Assembly (NCBI GenBank): GCA_036023115.1
Contig: JAYKKT010000073.1
Location: 11,823,001 to 11,887,000 of the forward strand
DNA length: 64,000 bases
Direction: 5' to 3'
From: Brasenia schreberi
Taxonomy: Eukaryota > Streptophyta > Magnoliopsida > Nymphaeales > Cabombaceae
The notes under the pieces are model-generated. The model had not been told where the DNA came from, did not search any database, and saw only the letters and a program-made list of their open reading frames with translations. Below, one piece after another: positions 23,996 through 35,886 of this stretch. Made by a program: the position numbers and the translations under genes. How positions within the stretch are numbered: the first letter of the stretch is position 1; the number at the start of each line of letters is the position of its first letter.

Positions 23996-24519
23996 TCAAA
24001 AAGATGTTCAGTTCACATGATGCTAGAGAAAATTCAAACTCGTATCATGAACTCGAATCGTGTAGATAAGCTCCAATGAATTGCAGTTGTAACTCAAACG
24101 CCAAGATTCAATTGTTTTTATGAATTATTGATATCCCTTTTCTGCATTATGTAAGGATGTCTTAGCATTATATCCTACTAGATTTAAGCTCCGCGAGCAG
24201 GTCTGTTTCCGCTTGTTTGGGACGTAGTTCACTAAGATCCAACAAGAGTCCATGGGTTTGGTGTGAGTGGTGCTTGCATACGGCCCCTTAGAAGTATACA
24301 AGCCATGAACTACCTAATGCAGCCACAATCAGGCATGTTGACTTTCATAACTGGATTGGACCATAAAAAGGGAACAGTTTCACCAGGATCCAACCAAAAT
24401 CTCACATGAAGCAATCTAGTTTTGATAAGCCAAAGTTTTAACTAGTCAACCTTTTTTTTCCGGGAAAGGCAGTAAAACCCTGACCCAACCCAACCAAAAT
24501 GGAGCGGGAACACCATATA

Positions 24520-24745
24520 AAGGTAATGGCAAATGTACAACATTTTTCAATGCATAATCTTGCATAAGAATTTCCCTCGTTCAATGTTTGGGATGAATGA
24601 TTAATGATAGAGATTTGAATTTAAAAAGTATTTAATATATATTAAATGTCAAGTAAAAAAATACATTTATCCTTTTGCTTTTTAAATTAAAATCTCAAGG
24701 GTTGATCACGTTGATCAAACGATTGAGATATGAATAGATTTGAGC
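24520..24745. repeat. AT-rich dispersed repeat, second copy
   Basis: Matches phrases of 6,280-6,625 and 63,790-64,000: ATAATCTTGCATAAG, TTCAATGTTTGGGAT, AGATTTGAATTTAAAAAGTA and AAAATCTCAAGGGTTGATCA. Confidence 0.4.
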
Positions 24746-24764
24746 ATGAATAAGTACATTTCAA

Positions 24765-24865
<101 letters not shown>

Positions 24866-25054
24866 CCACGTACATATGTATATGTATTGCATAACACATA
24901 TACATAACCTGATTAAAGTGCACTCCCATGGAACTGGAGCTGAGTGCATGAAACTGTACCCGTCATAACTATACAAGGCCGATATAACTTAATCCATTAG
25001 GTGAACGTCTTAATAACATCCACAGATAACCACATAAAAGATCAATACGAGAAC

Positions 25055-25160
25055 TCACAGCGTTGGCTCACCTGGCAGGGCTCTACACTCGGAAGACTCG
25101 TAATGAATTCAATTCCTGGGTGGTGCATACTTCAGCCTCCCCACAGCAACTGAAAGAAAA
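25055..25160 (+). mobile_element. SINE-like element, weak member
   Basis: TTGGCTCACCTGG fits the pol III box A pattern TRGYNNANNNGG. About 40 bp later comes AATTCAATTCCTGGGTGGTGCAT, close to the box-B region of the 23,883 element, and the end is ACTGAAAGAAAAG. It sits 3' of the RecA remnant. Confidence 0.35.
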
Positions 25161-25351
25161 GGATCATCAATAGCACATAAGAATCTTCCCACAGGAGATT
25201 TGAAACCATGAGAAAGTGCAGCATCTGCTGGAAAAACCCAACTCCCAAATTGCCTGAATTCTTCACCTCTGCATGGTCTTTGGTCCTGTGGCGACAAAAA
25301 CAAATTCAGGTAGCCTCAATGACTAAAGGAGCCAATTCATCTTCAGTGGAC

Positions 25352-26646
25352 TCAGGTGAGAGGTCCGTCCTCCGTCTGATATGAAGCATCCACTTTCTCC
25401 TCTCTTTCCATAACGTCCAAGCGCAGGAGTTTTTCTCTTAGTTTCATCAACAATTCTTCTTGAACATCTGCATGCTCAAGAAGGTAGCGCATCACACTGT
25501 CTTTGCCATGGAACGATTGAGCATTGATAGTGTAGTATGCACCAGCTTTGGATATGAGTTTGTGTTTGCATCCTAATTCTAGAATATGTGACCCACGATT
25601 GATTCCCTTACCAAATTCAGGCTCAAATTGTGCAGTTTAAATGGAGGGGCAAGTATATTCATCACAACTTTCACTAGGACCTCACTCCCAATAATCTGTA
25701 AAGGGCCCAACACAATAATTAGCTAACTACACAACAAAGATCATTTTAAAGTAAGACATGACATACTGCATAGGGACACATCTGAGTGTTTGAACTCGGC
25801 ATAAAATATTCTACAAGAACTTTCCCTCACATGGCACAAGTGTATATCCTCAAGACAAATGTTCTAAGAACATGGAGAAGGCATAGCCAAGATCCAGCCA
25901 CTTTCCGAGTTCTCAGTACAAAGAAGTGCTAACAGAAAACCTAACCAACAATCAGAATAGAAGAATCAAAACCTCTCTAAATGATATGAAAAATCATGAG
26001 AAACTGTGTCATTATATGGTGTTTCCTCAGAGATATTTGGCTACCAAAGTATTCAAGTCTCCAAGAACTCCTATTGACATGTCGACACAATGCTGATACC
26101 AGTCACTAGTGGCATAAGCAGAAAACATGCACTAAAGCATGAGTAGATCATTCACAATTAATGTCTCGGAAGGACATAATTGCATCAACTTGGAGAGAAT
26201 CCATGAAGTTTTTTTTTGCAAAGCTAAATAATCTCTACTCACACTGTCAACAACAACAACATCAACAGAACCTCTGAATCAGTGTATCTACAAGGCTGAG
26301 TGCCTGCTCTCTGCTCTCTGGCTGTGACAACAATTTCTCGGTGTTCACACCAATAGCCTCTGCCAGGGCTGGATCTAGTGCATGTTCTGCATCAACAAAA
26401 ACACAATAACCTGCAAAGAGATAACTTCTATATTTCTTAATGTGTTGCTTGTCAAAACTCTAGGGAAAAAGGCCAATATCAAGTGAAAGGGACGATAACA
26501 AAAAGAACCATGAGTCAGCATGTTGTAGCACCAATTTGCCATTTGATCTCATAATTACCTCCATGTTTTTGTGCTTCTGCAATAACATGAAGAGCAAGAG
26601 TTGTTTTACCATATGCCTCTGGACCATATATTTCAACAATACGCCC
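25352..26646 (-). pseudogene. RecA recombinase, organellar type, disrupted and missing exons
   Basis: Plant organellar RecA proteins pair homologous DNA in mitochondria or plastids using ATP. Three minus-strand exons are readable. Exon A (26,646-26,559) is [20 protein letters not shown], the Walker A region. Exon B (26,410-26,243) is [19 protein letters not shown], joining A in frame across GT/AG ends, then VDVVVVDS. Exon C (25,695-25,352) is IGSEVLVKVVMN...APPFK, then EFGKGINRGSHILELG and QEELLMKLREKLLRLDVMER, ending at a TGA. Defects: Walker A is GPEAYGKTT where the family has GPEA/S-S-GKTT; exon B has a frameshift before GSVDV; exon C has a one-base loss after PPFK. The ~110-130 residues expected between B and C (DNA-binding loops) are absent, as are all exons upstream of A. 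The copia LTR begins ~75 bp upstream of exon A. C-terminal DNA phrases also read SPESTEDELAPLV in another frame, a further slip. Confidence 0.85.
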
Positions 26647-26721
26647 CTATAAGGCAGTAAAAAGGCAAGTCAAAGGAATCAAAAGACTTTGTTGGGCCGA
26701 GATAAACGTGATGTTAGTGTG

Positions 26722-27064
26722 AATGCTGGAGTTTGGAGTAAAAGGTGTCGGAAAGATCTGTAGAGAAAAAAAAAGTGAAGAAGAGAAGAATGAGAGGATT
26801 TGTTTTCACGGTTTTCCGTAGACGACTTTCTCAGGGAAGATTTCTTTGTTTTGATTTATGTATATGCTTGATCCTACTCTCTTCAGTATTTATAGAGAGT
26901 GATCACGGCTTCATCTTCCTCGTTTACTCGTTTAAGCTTTCTGTTACAAGCCATTTTTTCCTCTTTTTAACGTATACATTTTAATCTTATATACATTTTG
27001 TATATGTAACGTTTTTCCTCGGATTTACAACAGAGAATGATTATATATTATGTTACATCTCTCA
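26722..27064 (-). repeat. 3' LTR of the copia element
   Basis: Aligns with 31,931-32,239. Shared phrases are TGCTTGATCC.ACTCTCTT, AGTATTTATAGAGAGTGA, CACGRCTTCATCTTCCT, TTTTGTATATGTAAC, TTTTTCCT.GGATTTACA and GAGAATG. The + strand end reads ...ACATCTCTCA. The low boundary is approximate (26,722-26,744). Confidence 0.8.
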
Positions 27065-27265
27065 CTTGGCCATTCGATCCAGGTATCTTGACATACTGGT
27101 TTTACCTCTCACTTTTGTAGGGTTTTCCAAGTTATGTCATGTATGATTGTTATTTCAATCATTACCTGTTGTGCGGTTTCTTACCTACACAATATTTAGA
27201 CATATCTCAAGCACATGTTTGTAACATGCTTTGAAAAAAGATTGTTATGCCATGAGTTAAGGAGT

Positions 27266-28560
27266 CTACCAACATATCATGGAATTATCAGCTCTACTCT
27301 TAATTAGAGTAATTGTTGCATTATTGTCACAATAAATAACAACCGGCTTGTTCGCTATTTCCAACTTTAAATCACGTATGAAGCATCTTATCCAAATGAT
27401 ACTAATCGCAACCATACAACAATCCACATACTGAGCTTCCTGTGTAGGCAATGCTACACAGTTTTGTTTCTTTCATACCCAAGAAACAGCTCCACCTCCA
27501 AATAAGAATATTTGTTCTGATATTGATTTGTTGTCATCTATGCTCCCAACAAAGTCAACATTTGAGTATCCTGCCACTTTTAGTTCATCTGCTTGAAAAC
27601 ATAATTTCAAGTTTTTGTTCCTTTAAGATATCTTAGAATCATTTTCACAACAATCCAATATTGTCATCAAAGATTACTTTGATATCAGCTTACAAGACCA
27701 ACAACGAATCTGATATAAAGTCTTGTACATAACATAACATAGATGAAGCTACCCATAACTTGTGCATAAGAAGCATTAGGTTTATCATCTCCTTCACCAA
27801 GACAATCAACCTTACTAAGTTTTACCCCTTTGGTAACGGGTGTAGATGTAGACTTGCATTCACCCATTTTAAAGTTTTCGAAGATATAATCAATATATCT
27901 CTCCTGACTTAGAAATAGAAGTTTAGATTCTCAATCTCGAGAAATCTTTATACCCAAGATATAAGATGTTTCTCCCACATCCTTTCATTTCAAACCTTGA
28001 GTTCAACCATGACTTGGTTTTGACAATCATCTCATTGTCATTCCTAGTCAACAATATGTCATCTATATATAATGATAACATGACAAAGTGGATCCCACTG
28101 TTTCATACATATACACAGTGGTCAAGTTCATTGGCCACAAATACAAGATTAACAATGACATTTTGAAAAGTCAAATAACATTGACGGGGTGACTATTTAA
28201 AGCCATATTGGGATTTTTTCAACCTATATACCTTATCTTCTTGGCCTTCAACTTTGTATCCTTCGAGTTGTTGCATATATATGATTTTATCTAAATCTCA
28301 ATTTAAGAAAAACATTTTTTACATCTAATTGATGTAAGTTCAAATCATAATATGCTGATATCGATTGGATTATTCTTATTGATGCAAATTTGGTAATAGG
28401 AGAATATGTCTCAATATAATATATTATCTCCTTTCACAAGAAACCCTTTGCAACCAATATTGCTTTAAACTTTTCGATTGATCCATCAACTTTATATTTC
28501 TTTTTCAAAACCCACTTACAGTCTATAACTTTTCTTTCTTTTGGCAAATCAACCAACTTC
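27266..28560 (-). pseudogene. Copia reverse transcriptase and RNase H (broken)
   Basis: Minus strand, in order: WKLVDLPKERKVI-type N-terminal RT block (about 28,560-28,500, partly out of frame), an intact SLYIDDILLTRND with the catalytic YIDD at 28,068-28,057, and MGECKSTSTPVTKG (27,867-27,826). Next come MGSFIYVMLCTRLYIRFVVG and, in RNase H, TQEAQYVDCCMVAISIIWI and VIYCDNNATITL (about 27,345-27,310). The family has EAEY here, so one acidic catalytic residue (E to Q) is changed. The blocks sit in different frames separated by stops. Confidence 0.85.
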
Positions 28561-28879
28561 CACACTTGGTTTTCTCAATGGATTCAATTTCCTCATCCAT
28601 TTCTTTTTCTAAGTTTCTTAATTCAAATGAATCAATAGCCTAATGATAAGTGAAGTTATCAGTAAGCTTATCTAAATCTACTGAATTATACACTTTTTGA
28701 GGAAGATAAGTGTGATAATCCTTTAAATAGGATAGTACAACTCTAAGTCTTTTATGTCCACTTAAAGTTTTGATTGTTTTAGAAACATCTTCAATGGGTT
28801 CAAATGATGATTGATCTAGATCTACTAGATCATCAATATACTCATCATTATTCTCAAAGACGTTATTCTTAGTATCTTT

Positions 28880-29630
28880 TAAGAATTTAACATCTCTACT
28901 CTGTATCAGTCCATGGTCCTCATGATAAAAATGATATCCTTTTCAACCTTTAGGATATCCGATGAATATACATTTTAAGGACCTGTTGTCTATCTTATAT
29001 GTAGACTCATCAATGATCTTTACATGAGCGATAGATCTCCGCATCTTAAGATGACTTAGGTTGAGTTTTCTTCAAAAACTCACCTCATATGGTGTAGAGA
29101 ATACAACTTTACACGGTACTCTGTTTAGAATATACACAGTTGTACTTACTGCTTCTCCTCAAAATACTCTTGGCAGAGATGTGTCTATTAATAAGGACCT
29201 TGTCATATTTAGTAAGGTCATGTTATATCTTTCTGCTACACCATTTTATTGAGGTATTATGGGCATTATATTTTGTTTTAAAATACCAAAGTTTTTACAG
29301 AATTCTAAAAATGTTGTATAGGTATATTCATCACCTCTATATGATCTCAACCTCAGGACTCTAATTGTATGCCCCAATTTATTCTCAACTTCTTGATTAT
29401 ATTCTTTGAATGCTTAAAGTGCCTCAGATTTATGTGCTAATATATATATTGAGTAATCATCGATAAAGGTTATGAAATATATCTTCCCATGATAAGATCT
29501 TACTTTAAAAGGTCCACATAAATCAATGTGAATGATTTCTAATAGGATTGTTGCCCTTGTTGTCTCCTTAAGAAATGTTTTTCTTGTTATTTTTTATTGT
29601 ATACAAGGTTTCACATTTACCAAAAGTGTT
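28880..29630 (-). pseudogene. Copia integrase core (broken)
   Basis: Between the pre-integrase domain and RT. Stop-riddled minus-strand translation still shows ordered copia integrase fragments, e.g. a KTKYNAHNTSIKWCSRKI-like segment near 29,240-29,290 and VYSKQSTV near 29,130. I could not locate an intact D,D-35-E triad. Confidence 0.55.
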
Positions 29631-29633
29631 TTC

Positions 29634-30065
29634 CTAAAAAACTGATAATAAGTCAAAGTTGGATAATTTTCTTAACTTTTTCAAACTTATATGCTCTAGG
29701 TGTCTATACCACACATTCACATCAATATTCAAGGCACAATCGATATATGTTACTTTGCCAAGAATAAACCCGACTTTAAAACCTTTCTTGACCAAGGTAA
29801 GAACCGCGACCAAATTGCACCTTATGTTTGGCATAATTAGTACAAGAGTTAGAACAATTGATGTGCCTTGTACATAAATCATAAAGGACCCCACACCAAG
29901 GACATCTGAGAAGGTGTTATTTCTCATATACACCCTATGTTCTCCTGGTTTATATTTCTTTATGTTTATGACCCTTTCTTTGCTCTTCGAGATATGTCTT
30001 GTTGCTCCGGAGTCAATCCACCAACTAGATATTGGGTGATCCATATACAGACATTCTAAAACCAC
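29634..30065 (-). pseudogene. Copia protease and GAG-pre-integrase segment
   Basis: A 143-codon open stretch, the longest surviving part of this element. SSWWIDSGATRHI carries the intact aspartic protease signature DSGAT at 30,014-30,000. It continues with MPNIRCNLVAVLTLVKKGFKV (matching ...P.I..NLISV..L...G..V) and WYRHLEHISLKKLRKLS, the GAG-pre-integrase W-H-x-R-L-G-H block with the His/Gly positions altered. The protease would cut the polyprotein. Confidence 0.85.
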
Positions 30066-30069
30066 TCAA

Positions 30070-30850
30070 ATTATTTCCTGCTTCTCCGATTGATCGCGTT
30101 GTTGGGTGTTTTCACTACCATTCTTTTTGTTGCGGCAATCTCTCTGATAGTGCTCCATCTTTCTACAATTGAAGCACTTGACCTGAGAAGTGGTTTCCTA
30201 CGATTTCTTAAAAGTTTGACCGCCTTTCTTATTATTCTTATTAAATATTTTGTTTGGTTTATTCTTTTCTGATTTGGTATAAAGCTTGTTACAATCTCTT
30301 CTTGAGCTACTAGTAACTTATCCTTCTTATTTCTATTCATGTGCTCTTGTTCAATTGCTAGTTTGAGGGGTAACTCAAAAAAGTTTATTTTACCTCCTAA
30401 TCTTAATGTCGTGACAACCATATTCCATCAAGGGAGAAGACTATTTAGAATAGTTGATATTTGCATAGCCTCGAGGGACTAATTTACTATAACTAGTCCC
30501 TTGTCATTACCGACATTTGGTTTACATGTTCTACTACATATCTCCTTTCATTTTGTAGGAGTTATATTTTTGTAGTAGTAACTGAATATATAGTTTAGTT
30601 GTAATATCGTATTTAGTTATTATTTAATCAAACAACTCCTTTGTAGTCTTGCATTCTTTAAATACTCTAATTAGGTCATCCTCCGTATAGGTTAACATTA
30701 TTGTTTTGGCTATGGTATCATCTCTAAGGAATGTTTTGTATACATCCTTTTCTTCTTCTGACGCAGTTGTAGTAAGTGGTGGAACTGTATCCTTTAAAAA
30801 TATAATTTACACCTAAGTGTAAGTTCTAAAGGGATATATATTTTCCACAC
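30070..30850 (-). pseudogene. Copia gag with zinc knuckle (frameshifted)
   Basis: The minus strand at 30,177-30,135 encodes CFNCRKMEHYQRDC, an intact C-x2-C-x4-H-x4-C knuckle that would bind element RNA. Just upstream the open frame changes: the long 116-codon frame at 30,421-30,071 reads the same DNA one base out, so at least one frameshift separates capsid and knuckle. The upstream region (30,430-30,850) retains weak gag-like wording only. Confidence 0.7.
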
Positions 30851-31930
30851 TTTGATACACAAATCCTTTAATTCGTTTTAATTTATTTGGCAAAAATAAG
30901 AATAAGACGGTCTAAGAAAAAAAGAAAAAAATCAACCACGTGTGTTAGTAGACTGCATCAATTTGCAATAATTTATAAGTACTATTTGAAAGATTATGTC
31001 TAAGTACCTATGAGTATTTTTAATTGAAACTTAGATATCAATTGAAAAACTCTTAATTTGATTTTGTTATTTCAGAATCAGACAAGGGACAAAATTGTAA
31101 TTTTTCTCTTTATTTTGTGCCATTGTGATTTTTCAAGAAACCTTATGGACAAATTAGGAAATTTATTCTTCTATCGTGTTTTGAAATTTTTAAAAAAGAC
31201 TCGAGATAGAACAGTAAAAAAGGCACCTGGTTTCTTGTAAAGTGCTTGACTGATTGAGGATAATTTTGTAATTATACACCTTAGCCTATTTTTAAATTTT
31301 CTTTAAAAAATAAGGACAATATTATCTTTTCGCACTATGACAAAATTATGAATTTTCAATCGTACAGGGATAACTTTATACTTTCATAGTTTGATATTTC
31401 ATAATTTTCAAAGACTGGTAGAGGATAGTTTTGTCTTTTCATCTGTTAAGGTTAAAACTGTCTTATTTTTGTAATTTCGTCTAGTGTCAAATTTGAAAAT
31501 TTTAAAGAACACCAAGGGTAAAATAGATTTTTAATCTCGTTGCCCGAGGCGGTTTTCGAGAAACCATGAGTGGTTTCAGCTTCCACAATTTTATCGCAGT
31601 TGTTTTGAAAAACCGCTAAGCGGTTTTAGACGACTAGAGAAGAGGGAGAGAGAAAGAAAGAGAGGGAGAGACAAGGGAGAGAGAGAGAGAGGAAGAGAGG
31701 AGTATAAAGGGGAGATAGAGATAGAGATGAGTGGCGACAGGGAGAGAGAGTGCAGGAGGAGAAGAGAGAGAGAGAGTTGGTCTTACGATTGAGTCTTTCG
31801 CTCCGTCTCTTGTTGCTCTGCATGCTCTCGCTCTGCCTTCTCTTGTATTTGGTTGGGCTTACTGCTCTGCCTTCTCTTGCACTTTTTTTTATTAACTTAT
31901 TGCTCTTATATGTAGGTTTTCGACAACCTC
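30850..31930 (-). other. Copia untranslated leader
   Basis: AT-rich with no coding motif. Two perfect palindromes stand close together: GAAACCA-TGAG-TGGTTTC at 31,560-31,577 and AAAACCGC-TAA-GCGGTTTT at 31,609-31,627. GA-rich DNA follows to 31,780. Confidence 0.5.
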
Positions 31931-32239
31931 GCTCAGAATTTGCAGTGAAAGGTGTCAGGAAGATATGCAAAGAGAAAAAAAAGGAAAGAAGAAAAGAATA
32001 AGAGAGAATATTTTCCCAGTTTTCGTAGAAGGCTTTCTCATAGAAGATTTTTTGTATATGCTTGATCCAACTCTCTTAAGTATTTATAGAGAGTGACCAC
32101 GACTTCATCTTCCTGGTTTACTCATCTGAGCTTTCCATTACATTTTAATACGTTTTAATCTTGTATATGTTTTGTATATGTAACATTTTTCCTTGGATTT
32201 ACAGTCGAGAATGGTCGTATTCTTCATTACACATCTCAC
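31931..32239 (-). repeat. 5' LTR of the copia element
   Basis: Partner of 26,722-27,064, differing from it by frequent substitutions and several indels. It includes AGTATTTATAGAGAGTGA on +. On the minus strand, TATAAATA gives a plausible LTR TATA box at about 32,082-32,090. The end reads ACACATCTCACA. Confidence 0.8.
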
Positions 32240-32545
32240 AATTAGGAATATGCAAGACATTAAAGATTTCAAGTGAGGATGTCTCATCAAACCATGCGAC
32301 CAAATCATGGCTGTAAATTTACTGCAACAAAAGGCGGAAACTCCACAATGAATAAGAGGCACGATAATCAATAGTAATCATGAAGTACCACATATGGCTA
32401 TGATTTTTCCGAAAAATGAAGTCCAACAATTCCATCAGACTTTCAAAGGAACTCGAAGAAAAAAACAGAAAAATACGTGCTTTTTGTACCATTACTCTTA
32501 ACAAGAGGAAGCCTACATAAATGAAGTGAGAAGCTACAAAAACAT

Positions 32546-32868
32546 CACCATTTAGTCTGAATAGCTCGATGCACTCTTTTCTTCTTTGTCTATTTTTTAT
32601 TTATAAATTCATAATTAAAAGTCGATGTTGGGTGGCTAAGCTTTCTCTAGGAATTCCCTCACAACACATTTATAAATTCTATCTTTTTTTCCATAACACA
32701 AATTGATTACTTTATTTGTAGAAAAAAAGATAGAGCATGTTGTAAAGATTGTAAGGTAATTCCAGGAGAAAGCTTAACCAACCAACATCGACTTTTAGTT
32801 ATGGATTTACAAATAAAAAAATGGACAAAGAAGAAAAGAGTGCATCGAGCTATTCAGACTAAATGGTG
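32546..32868. repeat. Inverted repeat, ~150-bp arms, LINE-derived
   Basis: Left arm 32,546-32,695 is the reverse complement of right arm 32,721-32,868 with about 85-90% identity by eye. Landmarks are CACCATTTAGTCTGAATAGC and GCACTCTTTTCTTCTTTGTC on the left, and GACAAAGAAGAAAAGAGTGC and GCTATTCAGACTAAATGGTG on the right. Spacer is ~25 bp. Both arms encode the same piece of the LINE (end of endonuclease and linker), in opposite directions. Confidence 0.9.
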
Positions 32869-34972
32869 GAACCTCAAAAGTGAGAAAGAAGATATATTTA
32901 AACAGAAAGTCTTTCACGGAGATGTTTGAAATTATGTTGGCACACCCTGTGATATGTGGAACAATATGGCTATACATATTAGGAAAGTGGCGAAAGATGT
33001 GTTAGGGGTATCAAAGGGAGGTGTACCGGCACAAAAAGAAGCTTGGTGGTGGAGTGAAGTAATGCAAAATAAAATCAAGGCAAAGAGGGCATGTTACAAA
33101 TTACATTATGCTAAGAAAACTAGGAAAACTTTAGAAGCTTATAAGAAAGCAAAGAAGGAAGTGAAAAAGGCCATTAATAAAGCAAAAGCTAAGATTTGGG
33201 AGGACTTATATAAAAAAATCAACTCAAAAGAGGGTGAAAGAGATATTTTTAGGATAGCTAGGGCTAGAGATAAGAAAACTAAAGATCTTAATTATGTTAG
33301 ATGCATAAAAGACGAGGAGGAAAAAATTCTAGTGGCAAATGATGATATAAGAAATAGATGGAGAAACTATTTTTATAATCTTTTTAATGAAAATAAAGAT
33401 GTTAGTATTAGTTTAGGAGATTTAGCAAGTCAGAAAAGTATATAAACCACAATTTCTACCGAGATATTCAAAAGAATGAAGTCAAAGAGGCTCTTAAACA
33501 TATGAAGGGTGGTAAATCGGTAGGACAAGATAATATTCCTATAGAAGTTTGGAAAATACTAGGAGAAATATGAATCACTTGGCTCACAAGACTATTTAAT
33601 GAAATATGGAAAAACCAAAAGATGCCTCAGGAATGGAGAGCAAGTACACTTATACCCATATATAAGAACAAGGGAGACATTCAAAATTGTGTGGATTATC
33701 GAGGTATCAAGTTAATGAGCCATACTATGAAATTATGGAAAAGAATTATCGAACGTAGGTTAAGACAAGTATCAAGTACAACAGAGAACCAATTTGGATT
33801 CATGCCAGGCAGATCTACTATTGAAGCGATTCACCTTTTGAGACGTCTTATGGAACATTTTAGAGCAAAAAAGAAAGACCTTCACATGATATTTATTAAT
33901 CTAGAAAAAGCTTATGATAGGGTACCGAGGGAGGTTCTTTGGAGAACTTTAGAAAAAAGAAGTATCCCATTGACATATATTAACCTTATAAGAAACATGT
34001 ATGATGGTGCAAAAACATGTGTGAGGACTTATGAAGGAACGACAAACTTCTTTGAAGTTAATATTGGGCTACATCAAGGATCAACTTTAAGTCCATACTT
34101 ATTTATAATGGTGATGGATGAGTTAACAAAACATATTCAAGATGAAGTACCTTGGTGTATGTTATTTGCAGATGACATTGTATTAGTGGAGGAGTCTAAG
34201 GAAAAAGTTAATAGAAAATTGGAACTATGGAGAGAAACATTAGAAAGCAAAGGCCTCCGACTTAGTAGAACAAAAACAGAATATATGGAATGTAAATTTG
34301 ATCATTTGGTTACTTCAGAGGACATGGAAATTAAAATTGGCACACATTGCATTCCCCAAAAGGAAAGTTTTAAATACCTAGGGTCAATTTTTCAGAGTGA
34401 TGGAAGAATTGATGGAGATGTTACACATAGAATTAATGTTGGTTGGTTAAAATGGAGAGGAGCATAAGGTATTCTTTGTGATAAGAAGATACCATTAAAG
34501 TTAAAAGGTAAATATTATAGAGCAGCAATTAGGCCTGTCATGTTTTATGGTTCTCAGTGTTGGGCAGTTAATCATCAACATGTACAAAAGATATTTGTGA
34601 CAGAAATGAAGATGTTGAGATGGATGAGTGGTCATACGAGAAAAGACCGTATACATAATGAGGTTATTAGAAACAAATTAGGAGTGACACCAATAGAGGA
34701 TAAAATGAGAGAACATCGTTTAAGATGGTTTGGACATATAGAAAGAAGATCAAAAGAAGAACGTATAAGAAGGTTAGAGAAACTAAATTTGGAAAGTATT
34801 AAAAGAGGTAGAGGATGACCACAAAAGTGTTGGAAAGAAACAATAAAGAATGATCTAGCTTATTGGGAGTTAATTGCTAACATGGCACACAATAGGGATC
34901 TCTGGAAACAAAGAATCTATGTAGCCTACCCCGTCTAGTATGGGAAAAGGCTTAGTTGTTGTTGTTGTGTTT
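32703..34972 (+). mobile_element. RTE-type LINE, 5'-truncated (copy B)
   Basis: A non-LTR retrotransposon that copies itself by target-primed reverse transcription. It starts inside the endonuclease (IDYFICRKKDR..., from 32,703) and continues through the linker and RT to the 3' end, which is a short (GTT)n tail at 34,956-34,970. Intact RT landmarks are [44 protein letters not shown] and FADD at 34,165-34,176. Downstream comes MLRWMSGHTRKDRI...LRWFGH, typical of plant RTE 3' regions. Defects are one frameshift near 33,443 and stops at about 33,570, 34,465 and 34,816 (the last a CGA-to-TGA change). The element is inactive but comparatively well preserved. Confidence 0.9.
33622..34467 (+). pseudogene. 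LINE reverse transcriptase domain
   Basis: A 281-codon open stretch covering RT motifs 1 to 7 of copy B. Catalytic residues are visible: the first Asp of motif A is altered ([13 protein letters not shown], where the family has [11 protein letters not shown], so D to N), while FADD (motif C) is intact. Upstream, the same protein continues in other frames back to 32,703. The D-to-N change alone should abolish polymerase activity. Confidence 0.85.
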
Positions 34973-35886
34973 GTGATAAGCCTCGTTTTTTGAAGATTGT
35001 ATGGACTATAAAGAGATCAAATGCCATAGCAAAATTTAAAATCTCCCTACCTTCCTCATTTATATCCCCAAAACTAAAGTTTCCACGAATACATTCATAT
35101 CTTAATGCCTCTTTAATGACATGTCCATTTAAGTCTCCTCCTAAACAAATCATCTCCGTTTGTGGAATTCTTTGAATCAATTTATCTAACTCTTCCCAAA
35201 AAGCCGTCTTTATACCATCTTCTAGTCCTACTTGGGGTGCATAAATACAAACTATATTTAAAACCTCTACTCCTAACACTAATTTCAACGTCATGATTCA
35301 GTCACCATATCATTGTATGTCTACTACACTATCCTTTAAATATTTATTTATTATAATACCAACTCCGTTATGAGCATTTTCCTTACTTGAGTACCATAAT
35401 TTAAAACCTATATCCTCAATCTCTTTTGTTTTTTCTCCAACCCACTTTATCTCTTGTAAACATAGAATATGAATCTTCCTCCAAATCCGAATCTTATTAT
35501 CTAGGACTAGCTCTTTATCCCGCATCCGTTCATATTGAAAATGCAGAGACCCTCTCTATAATTTATTCACTACATTTGAGCGGTAATGTAGCAAGACTAA
35601 CTTCTTTACCTACACCTTTCCATGATGTGGAAACTCTCTCTGCAATTCATTCACTAAATCCAAATGAAAATATAGTAGCTCTTACTTACTTTTCACTACA
35701 TTCGGATTCTGCAGCACGTCGCTAAGAAAGGATGCCCCAATGCAATGCTCATAATTTATGTAATCCATGATATAAAAATTTGACAAAGTTTTACGTTGGT
35801 TGTCGGAAGGCTAACACAACCCTCTTACTTTATCCAGGCTTGGGACCGGCCATGCAAGAGTGATCCCTTACATGGGCGGAGTTCTT
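34967..35886 (-). mobile_element. RTE-type LINE 5' part: leader and endonuclease (copy A)
   Basis: Minus strand. The 5' end (GAACTCCGCCCATGTAAGGG at about 35,884) matches the 5' end of the LINE derivative at 37,599. Two open pieces follow: MRDKELVLDNKIRI...CLQEIKWVGEK with the endonuclease motif QE at about 35,440, then a frameshift, then IYAPQVGLEDGIK and GGDLNGHV at about 35,135-35,112. This is the APE-type endonuclease that nicks target DNA. It ends abruptly at FKKRGLSQ, where copy B's (GTT)n tail abuts it head-on. Confidence 0.85.

Larger units (their letters stand above)
26722..32239 (-). mobile_element. Ty1/copia LTR retrotransposon, degenerate
   Basis: Minus-strand element with LTRs at about 26,722-27,064 (3') and 31,931-32,239 (5'). 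Gag, zinc knuckle, protease, integrase, RT and RNase H lie between them in Ty1/copia order, with integrase before RT. A ~1.1-kb leader without coding signal (30,850-31,930) separates the 5' LTR from gag. Many stops and frameshifts make the element dead, although several catalytic motifs survive. No convincing target-site duplication was found at the outer ends. It lies directly upstream of the RecA remnant. Confidence 0.85.
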
